Assembly (NCBI GenBank): GCA_031291325.1
Contig: JARLJG010000002.1
Span: 39,328 to 103,327, forward strand
Origin: Burkholderiaceae bacterium
GTDB lineage: Bacteria > Pseudomonadota > Gammaproteobacteria > Burkholderiales > Burkholderiaceae_D
Direction: 5' to 3'
DNA length: 64,000 nucleotides
Made by a program: the position numbers and the translations under genes. Within the stretch, counting starts at the first letter, position 1. Each line of letters begins with the position of its first letter. Positions 10,327-19,099 of this stretch are shown piece by piece. The notes beneath the pieces were generated by a model, which did no database searches, was not told the DNA's origin, and was given only the letters and a program-made list of their open reading frames with translations.

Positions 10327-10677
10327 CTACTTCACCGCTGCCGTCACCACCATTTCAACCAGCCATTCCGGTTTGGCCAACTTGGCCTCCACCGTCGCGC
10401 GCGGCGGCGCGTGGCCGGACGCCACCCATTCGTTCCATACCGTGTTCATCGAATGGAAATCCTTGATGTCGGCCAGGTAGATCTGGCACATCAGGATGCG
10501 CGTCTTGTCGCTGCCGACTTCGGCCAGCAGGCGGTCGATGTGGCCCAGCACTTCGCGCGTCTGGCCGTCGATGTTATGCGTGGTGTCGTCGGCGACCTGG
10601 CCGGCGAGATAGATCGTGCCGTTATGCACAGCCGTATCGGAAAGGGTCTTGCCCACATGCAGGCGCTTGATGTCCAT
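10327..10677 (-). CDS. RidA/YjgF/YER057c family protein
   Basis: A 116-residue member of the Rid family, trimeric cytoplasmic enzymes that hydrolyse reactive enamine/imine intermediates released by PLP enzymes. Visible features are the HNGTIYLAGQVADDT strand region, EVLGHIDRLLAEVGSDKTRIL helix, and PPRATVEAKLAKPEWLVEM with the conserved arginine and late glutamate. AAGGAGG sits 7 nt before the ATG. It belongs to a subgroup (longer QTREVLGHID) distinct from archetypal RidA, so the exact substrate is open. The hydrolase gene downstream of its own promoter follows in the upstream direction with a 38-bp gap, so they could share a transcript. Confidence 0.85.
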   Translation of the reverse strand: MDIKRLHVGKTLSDTAVHNGTIYLAGQVADDTTHNIDGQTREVLGHIDRLLAEVGSDKTRILMCQIYLADIKDFHSMNTVWNEWVASGHAPPRATVEAKLAKPEWLVEMVVTAAVK

Positions 10678-10715
10678 CTTTTCGCCTCCTTGATTTAATG
10701 TATTTCCACTCTACT

Positions 10716-11582
10716 TCAGCCGAGAAAAAAGTCCTTGGCAATCGCAATCTGGTTCGCATGCACAAACGTGGGCGCATGTCCGACATCGGGGATCTCGACC
10801 AGCGTCGCCTTCGGCCCCTCCTGCGTCATCTCCTGCGCCACCTCGCGCGTCAGCAGATCCGACTCCGCGCCGCGCACCAACAGCGTCTCGCAGGCGATGG
10901 CGCGGTAGGTGGCCGCCAGCGCCACGGCGTTTTGCTCGGCGTCTTCCGGCGTGATGGCCTTGAACGGTATCGCCAGGCCGGGATCGTAATGGAATATCCA
11001 TTGCCCATCGTGATCCTGCCGCAGCACGTCGGACGCCAGTTTACGCCACTCTTCGTCGGTATGCCGACCGAACGGCATGGAAATCGCTCTCACGTACTGC
11101 AATGCCTGATCGAATGTCGTAAAACGCACCGGCAGCGCCAGATAGTCGCCGATGCGGTTCAACGCCGCAGTATGCAAGCTTGCACCCACATCGTTCAATA
11201 GCAATTTCCGTACCGGATTGCCGGGTAGCGCGGCAATTCCCATGCCGACCAGGCCGCCCATCGAGGTTCCGAACCAGTCGACCGTCTCCGCTTCCAGCCG
11301 CGCCAGCAGCGTCACCATGTCGCAGACATATTGCTGCGGCATGTAATAGCGCGGATCGCGCAGCCAGTCGGAACGCCCGCGCCCGACCACGTCCGGGCAC
11401 ACCACCCGATAGGTATCGCACAGGGCGCGCGCGAGTGCGTCGAAATCGTCGGAAACGCGGGTCAAGCCGTGCAAGCAGACCAGCACGTTGGGATTTTCCG
11501 GATCGCCCCATTGTTTGTACGCCATATTGTGCAAACCGGCTGGCGACAGGCATTGGACAAATTTCAACTGAGGAAGAGTCAT
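10716..11582 (-). CDS. alpha/beta hydrolase
   Basis: A 288-residue alpha/beta-hydrolase fold protein. The nucleophile elbow is GTSMGG (Ser), preceded by the oxyanion region CLHGLTR; the family acid and His can be placed in VRGAESDLL and DVGHAPTFVH near the C terminus. It resembles esterases and C–C hydrolases acting on small molecules. Two starts are possible: TTG at 11600 or ATG at 11582; neither has a clear ribosome binding site and I chose ATG. The gene lies just upstream of ridA on the same strand. Confidence 0.8.
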   Translation of the reverse strand: MTLPQLKFVQCLSPAGLHNMAYKQWGDPENPNVLVCLHGLTRVSDDFDALARALCDTYRVVCPDVVGRGRSDWLRDPRYYMPQQYVCDMVTLLARLEAETVDWFGTSMGGLVGMGIAALPGNPVRKLLLNDVGASLHTAALNRIGDYLALPVRFTTFDQALQYVRAISMPFGRHTDEEWRKLASDVLRQDHDGQWIFHYDPGLAIPFKAITPEDAEQNAVALAATYRAIACETLLVRGAESDLLTREVAQEMTQEGPKATLVEIPDVGHAPTFVHANQIAIAKDFFLG

Positions 11583-11705
11583 GGGAAGCGTCGCCGACAA
11601 AGAGATATAAAACCGATAATATACTCATTCTACAGATCATCAGTGTAAATGTGCTATAACAAATTGCACTTTACATAATTTTTCCTCCAGCCCTTTAACT
11701 CATCC

Positions 11706-12086
11706 CTACCCCTCCATCGGGATAGGGATCAAGCCGCGCGCCACGTCTTCGATCCGCAGCTGCTGCGGTTGCAACGCTTGCCGCACGATGCCGATCGCCA
11801 ATTCCGGTTGCGCGTCGCCGCACATGAAAACGTCGACCGCAGCGAAGCCGTGCTCGGGCCAGGTGTGGATGCTGATGTGCGACTCGCGCAACAGCAGCAC
11901 GCCGGTTACGCCCAGGCCATCGCCGAACTGGTGGAACTTGCTGAAAATCGATGTCGCCCCGGCGGCCTGCGCGGCGCGCAACAGGATGCGTTCAATCGCC
12001 TGCGGCTCGCGCAGCAGTTGCGGCGCAACGCCATACAAATCGGCCAGCAGATGCCGCCCCAGGTGCGCTTCGTCAGTCGGCATCAT
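11706..12086 (-). CDS. speH: S-adenosylmethionine decarboxylase proenzyme
   Basis: A 126-residue class 1B AdoMet decarboxylase. It autocleaves at the Glu–Ser bond in the signature ESHISIHTWPEHG to create a pyruvoyl group and makes decarboxylated AdoMet, the aminopropyl donor for spermidine. GFAAVDVFMCG follows as in the family. The start codon overlaps the stop of the preceding small membrane protein gene (ATGA), so it is the last gene of the DUF350–SPFH–DUF4178 arm and is translationally coupled to it. Its product should feed the membrane spermidine synthase encoded divergently at 15522. Confidence 0.93.
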   Translation of the reverse strand: MMPTDEAHLGRHLLADLYGVAPQLLREPQAIERILLRAAQAAGATSIFSKFHQFGDGLGVTGVLLLRESHISIHTWPEHGFAAVDVFMCGDAQPELAIGIVRQALQPQQLRIEDVARGLIPIPMEG

Positions 12087-12268
12087 TTGTGGCTGCCGCC
12101 CGAGGAAAAGCCGCCGGTCGAGCCGTGGCTGCCGCCCCAGAACCCACCGCCGCTATGGCTGATCCAGTTGCTGGAAGTCGTCGACGCCGAGCTGGCATGC
12201 TCCAGATTGGCGACCGTGCTGACCACCAGCACCACCATTCCATACACGATATAGGCGTATTTAAACAT
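12083..12268 (-). CDS. small membrane protein with Gly/Ser/His-rich tail
   Basis: A 61-residue protein: one hydrophobic helix (YAYIVYGMVVLVVSTVANL) and a tail rich in Gly, Ser and His (SHSGGGFWGGSHGSTGGFSS). The start at 12268 has AAGGA 5 nt upstream; the longer frame from 12295 lies inside the DUF4178 gene. It overlaps DUF4178 by 8 bp and speH by 3 bp, so it is wedged into a coupled operon. I do not recognise a family. The tail could bind metal or interact with the SPFH scaffold; this is a guess. Confidence 0.65.
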   Translation of the reverse strand: MFKYAYIVYGMVVLVVSTVANLEHASSASTTSSNWISHSGGGFWGGSHGSTGGFSSGGSHK

Positions 12269-13733
12269 TGCGATCCTTGCCAAAATAACCGACAACCAAC
12301 ACCGGCAGCCAGAGAACGAAGAGCGCCGTCAGCATCACCCAGATGCCAGCCATGCCGCTGGCGAGCGACAGCGGCAGATTCAGCGCGATCACCAGGATGG
12401 TGAACACGCCCGCGCTGGAGAATGTATGCTTGCTGTCGACCGACGTGTCGGCAGCGGCGGCTTCGGACTTCTTGCCGAACCATTGCGCAATTTGCGCGGC
12501 ATCCACACGGCGCCCGGCGGACCAGACGATTTCGCTGGGGTTCGATTCCGAGGTCAACGTGCGGTTGCCCTTCTTGTATTCGACCACATGGTTGCGGTCG
12601 CCGACAGAGACGCGCCAATTGAACGCGCCCGCCGCGTACAGCACGGTGGCGTCGTACTCCTCGGTCTTCGCGTAGGTGTCGCCATGCAGGGACGCGCCGC
12701 CCATCGCGCCTTGATCCGGCCACTCGTTGAGCACGCCGACGCTATCCCAGCCCTCGCTGCTTTCCACCAGCCAATGGAAACCCTTGGATGGATTGAACAG
12801 CAGGTATTCGACCCAGGTCCAGGATTCGCTGCCATCGCTGGTCTGGCATTGCATCAGACCGATGGTTTCGTATTTCGCGCCGTTGATGGTGGCGACATCG
12901 CCCAGACTCACGGTGGTGGTAATTTTCGCCAGCTGGTCGGCCTTTTGCAGCACCAGCGCCTTGTCGGTCGAACAATCGACCTCGGCATGGCAAGCGGGGC
13001 AGGTCACATGGTAGGCCATGCCGGCCATGTATTTGATGGAAGAGCCGCAAGCCGGACAAGCCAGCGCCACCGCCTGTCCGCGAAAGCGGCTGACCGATTT
13101 GTCGACGCCATCGGCGCTGCGCAACAATTGGCAGTGCATCTGCTCCAGCGTGACCGCCTGTCCGACATACGCCTGCGGCGCAGGGCCGTCGGAATAATCG
13201 AGCGTCACGAAGCGCATGCCGACGCGGAAATCGGCCGCCTTCGCGACCCAGCCGTGGCCGACCTGGAACGGCAATTCGCCTTCGCCGGCGATGCAATGGG
13301 CGCTGCGCACGTCGGATGCAAACAGCGTCGCGCCGCGAAAACGCAGCGGCAAGCCGGGCCGGATATTCTCGAATGGCGGCGCGTCTTGCGCCGGGATGGT
13401 TTCGGCAACGGTAAACACGTACTGGCCGGACGCATCCGACAGCCAGCCGGCGCTGCCATCGTCGAACATCGCATGCCATTCGTTCCAGATGCCGTCTTCG
13501 TAGCGCAGTTGAATGCGGCCCACCAGCGAGAAATTGCGGCCCTGGAAGCTCCCGGTGCTGGTGATTTGCAGCGGCGAATAGTCTTCCAGCAAATCCGACA
13601 TCTTGCCGATATTTTTTACCGACTCGGCGTCTTTGAGCAGCGTGCTTTGGCAATAGCTGCACACCGCCATGACGGAGGCGGCGGAGCGAAATACGACTTC
13701 GCCGCCGCAACTTGGACAGGATATTTTTTGCAT
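12261..13733 (-). CDS. DUF4178 protein with two zinc ribbons and C-terminal TM pair
   Basis: A 490-residue protein built as a duplication. Each half opens with a zinc ribbon (CPSCGG...CSYC at residues 6–29; CPACGS...CPAC at about 225–250) followed by a DUF4178 beta-rich domain (ITSTGSFQGRNFSLVGRIQLRYEDGIWNEWH; then VATINGAKYETIGLMQ with WTWVEYLLFN). The C terminus carries two hydrophobic helices (VFTILVIALNLPLSLASGM; MLTALFVLWLPVLVVGYF). It is co-oriented with an SPFH gene 21 bp upstream and overlaps the next gene. DUF4178 has no known activity; a membrane-attached scaffold or regulatory role is inferred from context only. Confidence 0.85.
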   Translation of the reverse strand: MQKISCPSCGGEVVFRSAASVMAVCSYCQSTLLKDAESVKNIGKMSDLLEDYSPLQITSTGSFQGRNFSLVGRIQLRYEDGIWNEWHAMFDDGSAGWLSDASGQYVFTVAETIPAQDAPPFENIRPGLPLRFRGATLFASDVRSAHCIAGEGELPFQVGHGWVAKAADFRVGMRFVTLDYSDGPAPQAYVGQAVTLEQMHCQLLRSADGVDKSVSRFRGQAVALACPACGSSIKYMAGMAYHVTCPACHAEVDCSTDKALVLQKADQLAKITTTVSLGDVATINGAKYETIGLMQCQTSDGSESWTWVEYLLFNPSKGFHWLVESSEGWDSVGVLNEWPDQGAMGGASLHGDTYAKTEEYDATVLYAAGAFNWRVSVGDRNHVVEYKKGNRTLTSESNPSEIVWSAGRRVDAAQIAQWFGKKSEAAAADTSVDSKHTFSSAGVFTILVIALNLPLSLASGMAGIWVMLTALFVLWLPVLVVGYFGKDRNV

Positions 13734-13754
13734 TGTCGTGCGCCCGGTGCTGCG

Positions 13755-14756
13755 TCAGCCGACCAGTTTCTTCAGGATTTCCGCCTTGGCGGTATCGTAG
13801 TCGGCCTGCTGGATCAAGCCCTGGTCGAGCAGGGTCTTCAATTGGCCCAGACGCGCCGCCGGGTCGGGCGCCGCAACTGCCGCCGGCGCTTCGGCGGAAG
13901 CCGGCTTCATCGCTTGCGCCATCGCCTGCCCCATCACCGCGCCGACCGCCAGGTTGGCGCCGATGCCGGCCATGCCGCCTTCGTTTTGCGCGGCCAACGG
14001 GATCGCACTGGCCGCCTGGTATTGCGTGTATTTGGCCATGTCGCCCATCATGCCCATCGAGATGCGGGTATCGATGGCTTTTTGCAATTCTTCCGGCAAG
14101 GAGACGTTTTCAACCACGAAATTATCCAGCGCCACGCCGTAGCGGTCGAACACGACCAGCAATTCTTCCTTGATCTTGTCCGCCATCAAGCCCTGGTTGC
14201 CGGCCATGTCGAGGAACGGGATCGACGAGCTGCCCAGCAGGCTGGTCATGGTCGAAATCACCAGGTTGCGCAATTGCTGCTCCAGGTCGTCGCGCGTGTA
14301 GACATCGCGGGTGCCGCTGATTTCGGTATAGAACTTGCGGGCGTCGACGATCTTGTACGAATACATGCCGAACGCGCGCAGCCGCACCATGCCGAAATCC
14401 TTGTCGCGGATCGTGATCGGCTGCGGCGTGCCCCATTTGCGCCCGAGTTGCAGGCGCGTGCTGAAGAACGACACGTCGGACTTGAACGGCGACTCGAACA
14501 GCTTGTCCCAATTCTTCAGATAAGTCAGCACCGGCAGCGTTTGCGTGGTCAGCTTGTACATGCCGGGCGCAAAGACATCGGCGATCTTGCCCTCGTTGAC
14601 GAACACCGCCACCTGCGATTCGCGCACGGTCAATGCGCCGCCGTAGCGGATTTCGCTATCTTGCATTGGATAACGCCAAGCCAGCACCTCGTCCGACTCT
14701 TCGTTCCATTGCAAGACATCGACAAACTGCTTTCTGATGAAAGAACCGAAACTCAT
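13755..14756 (-). CDS. SPFH domain protein with C-terminal SHOCT-like motif
   Basis: A 333-residue protein of the SPFH/Band 7 superfamily, in the subgroup often labelled virion core protein. The SPFH domain spans about residues 20–240 (VFAPGMYKLTTQTLPVLTYL; IRDKDFGMVRLRAFGMYSYK; TRDDLEQQLRNLVIS). A glycine/alanine-rich linker (about 255–295) leads to a short helix pair, LGQLKTLLDQGLIQQADYDTAKAEIL, which matches the SHOCT motif. It has no N-terminal membrane helix, unlike stomatins. It is first or second gene of the polyamine-associated operon with DUF4178 and speH. It probably forms oligomeric membrane scaffolds; the cargo is unknown. Confidence 0.88.
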   Translation of the reverse strand: MSFGSFIRKQFVDVLQWNEESDEVLAWRYPMQDSEIRYGGALTVRESQVAVFVNEGKIADVFAPGMYKLTTQTLPVLTYLKNWDKLFESPFKSDVSFFSTRLQLGRKWGTPQPITIRDKDFGMVRLRAFGMYSYKIVDARKFYTEISGTRDVYTRDDLEQQLRNLVISTMTSLLGSSSIPFLDMAGNQGLMADKIKEELLVVFDRYGVALDNFVVENVSLPEELQKAIDTRISMGMMGDMAKYTQYQAASAIPLAAQNEGGMAGIGANLAVGAVMGQAMAQAMKPASAEAPAAVAAPDPAARLGQLKTLLDQGLIQQADYDTAKAEILKKLVG

Positions 14757-14840
14757 GATGATCTCCGAAGCAAAAAGACTATTAAATCGAAGCGAAAAGA
14801 CTATCTAATGTTACGCACTGGCGTTAAAAGACGCACTGTA

Positions 14841-14875
14841 CAAGTCCCTTCCCCCTTGTAGGGGGAAGGGACTTG
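14841..14875. repeat. perfect hairpin CAAGTCCCTTCCCCC
   Basis: A perfect 15-bp stem (14841–14855 and 14861–14875) with a 5-nt loop between the DUF350 and SPFH genes. The CCTTCCCCCTTG sequence resembles the left arm of the repeat at 49384, so it is probably a dispersed repeat, although it may attenuate transcription from DUF350 into the SPFH gene. No T-tract follows on either strand. Confidence 0.6.
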
Positions 14876-14930
14876 TTCCGAGCAGTGTTCAACGATAATG
14901 CGTGCAACATGTGCCAAAGCCAAATCGACC

Positions 14931-15317
14931 TCAAGACAAGCAAGCCGCATTGATGATGCCCAGCGCCAGCGACGCCGTGCCCATCAGCGCGCCCATCGCC
15001 GCATTATTGTGTTCGATCGCGCCATTCATTTGCGGCAATATGCGGGTGATCGCCGCATAGCCGCCGCTTTGCACGACCATCGCGCCAACGCTCCACAGCA
15101 GAAACATTTCGTAGCCGTCGCTATGCAAAATGGACGATGCCAGCGTCAGGCAAAAGCCGACCACCGCGCCGGCCAGCGACAGCGCCGCCGCCATGTTGCC
15201 CTCGCGGATCAGCGCGATTTCGTCGAATGGCGTGATCCAGGTATAGATGGCGAAAAAAACCGCAATCAGCACGCAGCCCGAAAGCAGATGCAGCAGGTAG
15301 GCGTATACCGGTAACAT
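14931..15317 (-). CDS. DUF350 family membrane protein
   Basis: A 128-residue integral membrane protein with four predicted helices. The DUF350 core is EIALIREGNMAAALSLAGAV followed by VGFCLTLASSI. The start at 15317 (MLPVYAYLLHLL) is chosen because AAGGAG lies 6 nt upstream; the longer frame adds residues with no ribosome binding site. It faces away from the spermidine synthase gene across a 204-bp divergent promoter region and is co-oriented with SPFH, DUF4178 and speH. DUF350 function is unknown. Confidence 0.85.
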   Translation of the reverse strand: MLPVYAYLLHLLSGCVLIAVFFAIYTWITPFDEIALIREGNMAAALSLAGAVVGFCLTLASSILHSDGYEMFLLWSVGAMVVQSGGYAAITRILPQMNGAIEHNNAAMGALMGTASLALGIINAACLS

Positions 15318-15521
15318 GCAAAGCTCCTTGTACTGATAAATGAAGAGATGCGCCAACCGATCTGCCGCATCTGCTGCAGCGCATCATTTTTCTCAGAAAT
15401 TAATCGGGACGCGGCAGGAATATGATACCTTGTTGCGCTGTCGAACGCTGCTTTTTCGGCAATCCAATAGTAAGGTATATCTCGAACATCCCTGCAAACG
15501 CCCGGACGACCATTGCCAACC

Positions 15522-17033
15522 ATGCTAGATCGCGTACTGATTCTCTCCGTCTTCATCGTCGCCTCTTGCGGTCTGGCCTATGAATTGATTGCCGGCGCGC
15601 TGTCGAGCTATTTGCTGGGCGATTCGGTGTTGCAGTTTTCATCGATCATCGGCTGCTATCTGTTTGCGATGGGCGTCGGCTCGCACCTGTCGAAATATGT
15701 GAAGGACGAAGACGCGCTGGCGCGTTTTATCGATATCGAACTCTTGGTCGGCTTGCTGGGCGGCGTTTCGGCGACTTTCCTGTTTGTGGTCTTTGCCTGG
15801 CTGTCGGCGCCGTTTCGCGCCGCGCTGTACGCGCTGGTGTTCGTGCTCGGCGTGCTGGTGGGGATGGAAATCCCGCTGGTGATGCGCGTGTTGAACGAGC
15901 GCCGCACCGAATTCCGCGAACTGGTCAGCCGCGTGCTGACCTTCGATTACCTCGGCGCGCTCGCCGTGTCGCTTTTATTTCCGCTGGTGTTGGCGCCCAA
16001 GCTGGGCTTGTCGCGCACCGGCTTTTTGTTCGGCATTTTCAATGCAGCGGTGGCCTTGTGGACCACGGTGATCTTTCGCAAGGAAGTCGCCAACCCCAAC
16101 ACCAAGATCGCCAAGGCCGGCATCGTGATGGGCTTGCTGTTCGGCGGCTTCATGCTGGCCGACAACCTGACGCAATGGGCCGAGCACGGCATCTTCGGCG
16201 ACGAAATCATTTATGCCACCACCACGCCCTACCAACGCCTGATCGTCACCAAGTGGAAAGACGACATGCGCCTGTACATCAACGGCAACCTGCAATTCTC
16301 GTCGCGCGACGAGCATCGCTATCACGAAGCCTTGATCCACCCGACGCTGGAAGCGCTGCCCTGGGCCAAGACGGTGCTGGTGCTAGGAGGCGGCGACGGT
16401 TTGGCGGTGCGCGAAATCCTCAAGCACCGCAACGTCGAACATATCACGTTAGTCGACCTCGACCCGGCCATGACCACGCTGTTTTCCACCTCCGAACCGT
16501 TGCTGGCGTTGAATCAAGGCTCGCTGAAAAACCCGAAGGTCACGGTCGTCAATCAAGACGCCGGGCGCTGGCTGGAACAGAACCAGGACGTGTTCGACGC
16601 CATCGTCGCCGACTTCCCCGATCCGTCCAACTTCGGCCTCGGCAAACTGTATTCGGTGCCGATGTACCGGCTGCTTTCCAAGCACCTGTCGGAAAACGGC
16701 TACGCGGTAATCCAGTCGACCTCGCCCTACTTCGCGCCGAAGTCGTATTGGTGCATCGTCGCCACGCTGAAGGAAGCCGGACTCAACACCTGGCCCTATC
16801 ATGCCTACGTGCCGTCTTTCGGCGAATGGGGTTATGTGATCGCCGGCAAGCGCAAGGATTACACGCCGCCGGAGAAATACGCGGAACCGATGCGCTTTCT
16901 CGATGGCGACTCGACCAGGCTGATGTTCAAGTTCCCGGCCGACATGCGGCCGGTTGCTGTGGAGCCGAACCGATTGAACAACCAATCGTTGGTGCATTAT
17001 TTTGAAGAAGATTGGCAGGCGGTTATACGATGA
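15522..17033 (+). CDS. membrane-anchored polyamine aminopropyltransferase (spermidine synthase)
   Basis: A 503-residue protein with an N-terminal membrane region of about seven helices (LILSVFIVASCGLAYELIAG to GLLFGGFMLADNL, residues 4–215). The C-terminal spermidine synthase Rossmann domain has VLVLGGGDGLAVREIL (AdoMet-type site), ITLVDLDPAMT and DAIVADFPDPSNFGLGKLYS with the catalytic aspartate. It should transfer the aminopropyl group of decarboxylated AdoMet to putrescine or a related amine at the membrane. The ATG at 15522 is preferred to a TTG at 15513; the ribosome binding site is weak. It is divergent from the DUF350–speH arm, and speH supplies its co-substrate. Confidence 0.9.
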   Translation: MLDRVLILSVFIVASCGLAYELIAGALSSYLLGDSVLQFSSIIGCYLFAMGVGSHLSKYVKDEDALARFIDIELLVGLLGGVSATFLFVVFAWLSAPFRAALYALVFVLGVLVGMEIPLVMRVLNERRTEFRELVSRVLTFDYLGALAVSLLFPLVLAPKLGLSRTGFLFGIFNAAVALWTTVIFRKEVANPNTKIAKAGIVMGLLFGGFMLADNLTQWAEHGIFGDEIIYATTTPYQRLIVTKWKDDMRLYINGNLQFSSRDEHRYHEALIHPTLEALPWAKTVLVLGGGDGLAVREILKHRNVEHITLVDLDPAMTTLFSTSEPLLALNQGSLKNPKVTVVNQDAGRWLEQNQDVFDAIVADFPDPSNFGLGKLYSVPMYRLLSKHLSENGYAVIQSTSPYFAPKSYWCIVATLKEAGLNTWPYHAYVPSFGEWGYVIAGKRKDYTPPEKYAEPMRFLDGDSTRLMFKFPADMRPVAVEPNRLNNQSLVHYFEEDWQAVIR

Positions 17034-17110
17034 CGGCGCTAGCTGATTGGCTTTTCCGACTTTTTCGTGAGCACGGAAAAGCATTCGCGCAAGATTGGCA
17101 AAAATTATCA

Positions 17111-17334
17111 CCGTCATTCCCGCGAAGGCGCTGGTCATTACCCACAAGTAGTGGCGCTGCATTCCCCTCTGCCCGCTTGCGGGAGAGGGGGTAGGGGAGA
17201 GGGTTTTTATGCTGTAGACAAACCCTCTCTCCCGGCCCCTTGCGCGGGCCGCTCTCTCCCGCAAGCGGGCAGAGAGGAGCGAAGCCCTTGCATGCACTTG
17301 TGGGTAATGACCAGCGCGAAGGCGGGAATGACGG
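17111..17334. repeat. nested inverted-repeat element
   Basis: The outer 38-bp arms begin CCGTCATTCCCGCGAAGG (17111–17148) and end GGCGGGAATGACGG (17297–17334). They pair except for the four central bases of the GCGAAGGC core, which are inverted. Inside is a second pair around GCCCGCTTGCGGGAGAG and CTCTCCCGCAAGCGGGC, and a third, GGAGAGGGTTT with AAACCCTCTCTCC, flanking a short loop. It separates the spermidine synthase from the FAD lipoprotein and could form a large cruciform or an attenuating RNA structure. Confidence 0.75.
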
Positions 17335-17382
17335 AAGGTTATGCAAGCGCCAGATTCATGTTTTTACCCGCAAAATACCCGG

Positions 17383-19011
17383 ATGAACCAAATGATCAAC
17401 CGTCGCAACTTCCTTCTCCTCGCCGCCGCATCGGTGTTGAGCAGCGCCTGCTCGAAGCTCAAGCTGCTGGAAACCACGCCGCAGATTTCCTATCCCGGCA
17501 TGCGCGAAGGGCATTTGCTGCGCGACAAAGCCGCCCTGCCCGCGCCGTCCGGCGAAATCGAAACCGATGTGGTCATCCTCGGCAGCGGCGTCGCCGGCTT
17601 GAGCGCCGCGTGGCGGCTATCGAAGGCCGGATACCAGCGCTTTCTGCTGCTCGACGGCCCGGAATTCGGCGGCAATGCCACCGGCGGACAGTTCGGCGAC
17701 TTGCGCTATCCGCGCGGCGCGCATTACCTGCCGCTGCCATCGATGGAATCGACCCACGTGCGCGAAATGCTATCCGACTTCGGCGTGATCGAAGCCAACC
17801 CGATGAGCGAGCGCCCCTATTTCGACGAATCCGTATTGTTGCACGCACCCGACGAGCGCCTGTACTTCAATAGCGAGTGGCAGGAAGGCATCGTCCCCAA
17901 CCAGGGATTGACGGCCGACGACAGCGCCCAACAGCAGCGCTTTTTCCGCTATGTCGATACGCTAAAGGCCGCGCATGGCGCCGATGGGCGCAAGCTGTTT
18001 GCGATCCCGCTGGCCTTGTCGTCCGCCGACCCGCTATGGACGCAACTCGACCGCAGCACCGTCAAGCAATGGTTGGCGCAGCAAGGCTTTACCTCGCCGA
18101 CGCTGCATTGGTATCTCGACTACGTGTGCCGCGACGAATACGGCGCCGGCTACGAGCGCGTCTCCGCCTGGTGCGGCCTCCATTATTTCGCCAGCCGTGG
18201 CGGCAAGGCGGCCAATGCCGCCGAAGGCGCGGTGCTGACCTGGCCGGACGGCTTGCAGCCGATGGTCAAATTTCTCGCCGCCGCCATCGCGGGGAGGCAT
18301 GGCGGCAATTGGCGCCAGCCCGGCTTCGCCGCCCGTGTCGACGAGCGCGCCAACGGCGTCGACGTGTTGTGCGCGCAGCAAACCGCCAGCGGCCTGCGCA
18401 GCTTCGTCGTCAAGGCGAAACGCGCAATTTGCGCGATGCCGCTGACGGTGACAGCGCAAATCGTGCCGAACCTCGCCAGCTATGGCTTCGACCATGCCAT
18501 CCACATGCCCGCCCATGCGCCGTGGCTGGTGTCGAACTTCCTGATGAATGGCTTCCCTTCGGAAAACAAAGGCGCACCGCTGGCCTGGGACAATGTCGTC
18601 TATCAAGGCAAAGGCCTCGGCTACGTAGTGTCGACGCACCAGGAAATTCGCGTTGCCGCGCCGCCCAAGACTGTGTTCTCGGCATATCAAGCGCTATCGA
18701 CCGGCACGCCCGCCGCAGCCCGGCAATGGCTGCAAAGCGCGACGCCCGAGCAACTCTACGAAGAAGCTGCCTGCGACCTGCGCGAAGTCTACGGCCTGCG
18801 GCTGGACCGGCACGCGCAGGCGCTCGATATCACCGTACGCGGCCACGCGATGGCCTCGCCCACTCCCGGCTTCCTGTCCAACCAGGGCTTGGCGGCATTG
18901 CGCAACGCCGACGGCAAGCTGCTGTTTGCGCATGCGGACTTGACGGGGTTTTCGGTGTTCGAGGAGGCGGCCTGGTGGGGTTGCGAGGCGGCGCGGAGGG
19001 TGTTGGGGTGA
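17383..19011 (+). CDS. FAD-dependent oxidoreductase, Tat-exported lipoprotein
   Basis: A 542-residue flavoprotein. The N terminus has a Tat-like NRRNFLLLAA motif and a lipobox LSSAC (Cys at about residue 23), so it is predicted to be exported folded and lipidated. A dinucleotide-binding motif follows: VVILGSGVAGLSAAW with an acidic end at LLLDGPE. Further blocks (GGNATGGQFGDLRYPRGAHYLPLPS; LTWPDGLQPMVKFL) and the C-terminal FAD motif HADLTGFSVFEEAAWWG resemble amine-oxidase-like NAD(P)-binding proteins. Located after the spermidine synthase, it may oxidise a polyamine product at the membrane surface; the substrate is inferred. ATG at 17383 or 17392 is the start. Confidence 0.85.
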   Translation: MNQMINRRNFLLLAAASVLSSACSKLKLLETTPQISYPGMREGHLLRDKAALPAPSGEIETDVVILGSGVAGLSAAWRLSKAGYQRFLLLDGPEFGGNATGGQFGDLRYPRGAHYLPLPSMESTHVREMLSDFGVIEANPMSERPYFDESVLLHAPDERLYFNSEWQEGIVPNQGLTADDSAQQQRFFRYVDTLKAAHGADGRKLFAIPLALSSADPLWTQLDRSTVKQWLAQQGFTSPTLHWYLDYVCRDEYGAGYERVSAWCGLHYFASRGGKAANAAEGAVLTWPDGLQPMVKFLAAAIAGRHGGNWRQPGFAARVDERANGVDVLCAQQTASGLRSFVVKAKRAICAMPLTVTAQIVPNLASYGFDHAIHMPAHAPWLVSNFLMNGFPSENKGAPLAWDNVVYQGKGLGYVVSTHQEIRVAAPPKTVFSAYQALSTGTPAAARQWLQSATPEQLYEEAACDLREVYGLRLDRHAQALDITVRGHAMASPTPGFLSNQGLAALRNADGKLLFAHADLTGFSVFEEAAWWGCEAARRVLG

Positions 19012-19043
19012 AGTTGGCGATTTGAACCACCTGCTAACCAATC

Positions 19044-19079
19044 TTGACTTATATCCATAATATGGATACATTATGGATA
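19044..19079 (+). promoter_or_regulatory. parDE promoter with three half-site operator
   Basis: A -35 TTGACT (19044–19049) and -10 TACATT (19067–19072) are 17 bp apart. Overlapping them are three half-sites: TATCCAT, ATGGATA and ATGGATA. The first two form a palindrome around AAT, and ATATCCATAAT pairs with ATTATGGATAT across 8 bp. Binding by ParD or the ParD–ParE complex would block RNA polymerase, the usual autoregulation of such modules. Confidence 0.7.
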
Positions 19080-19099
19080 TAGCATCCCAAGGATTAATT

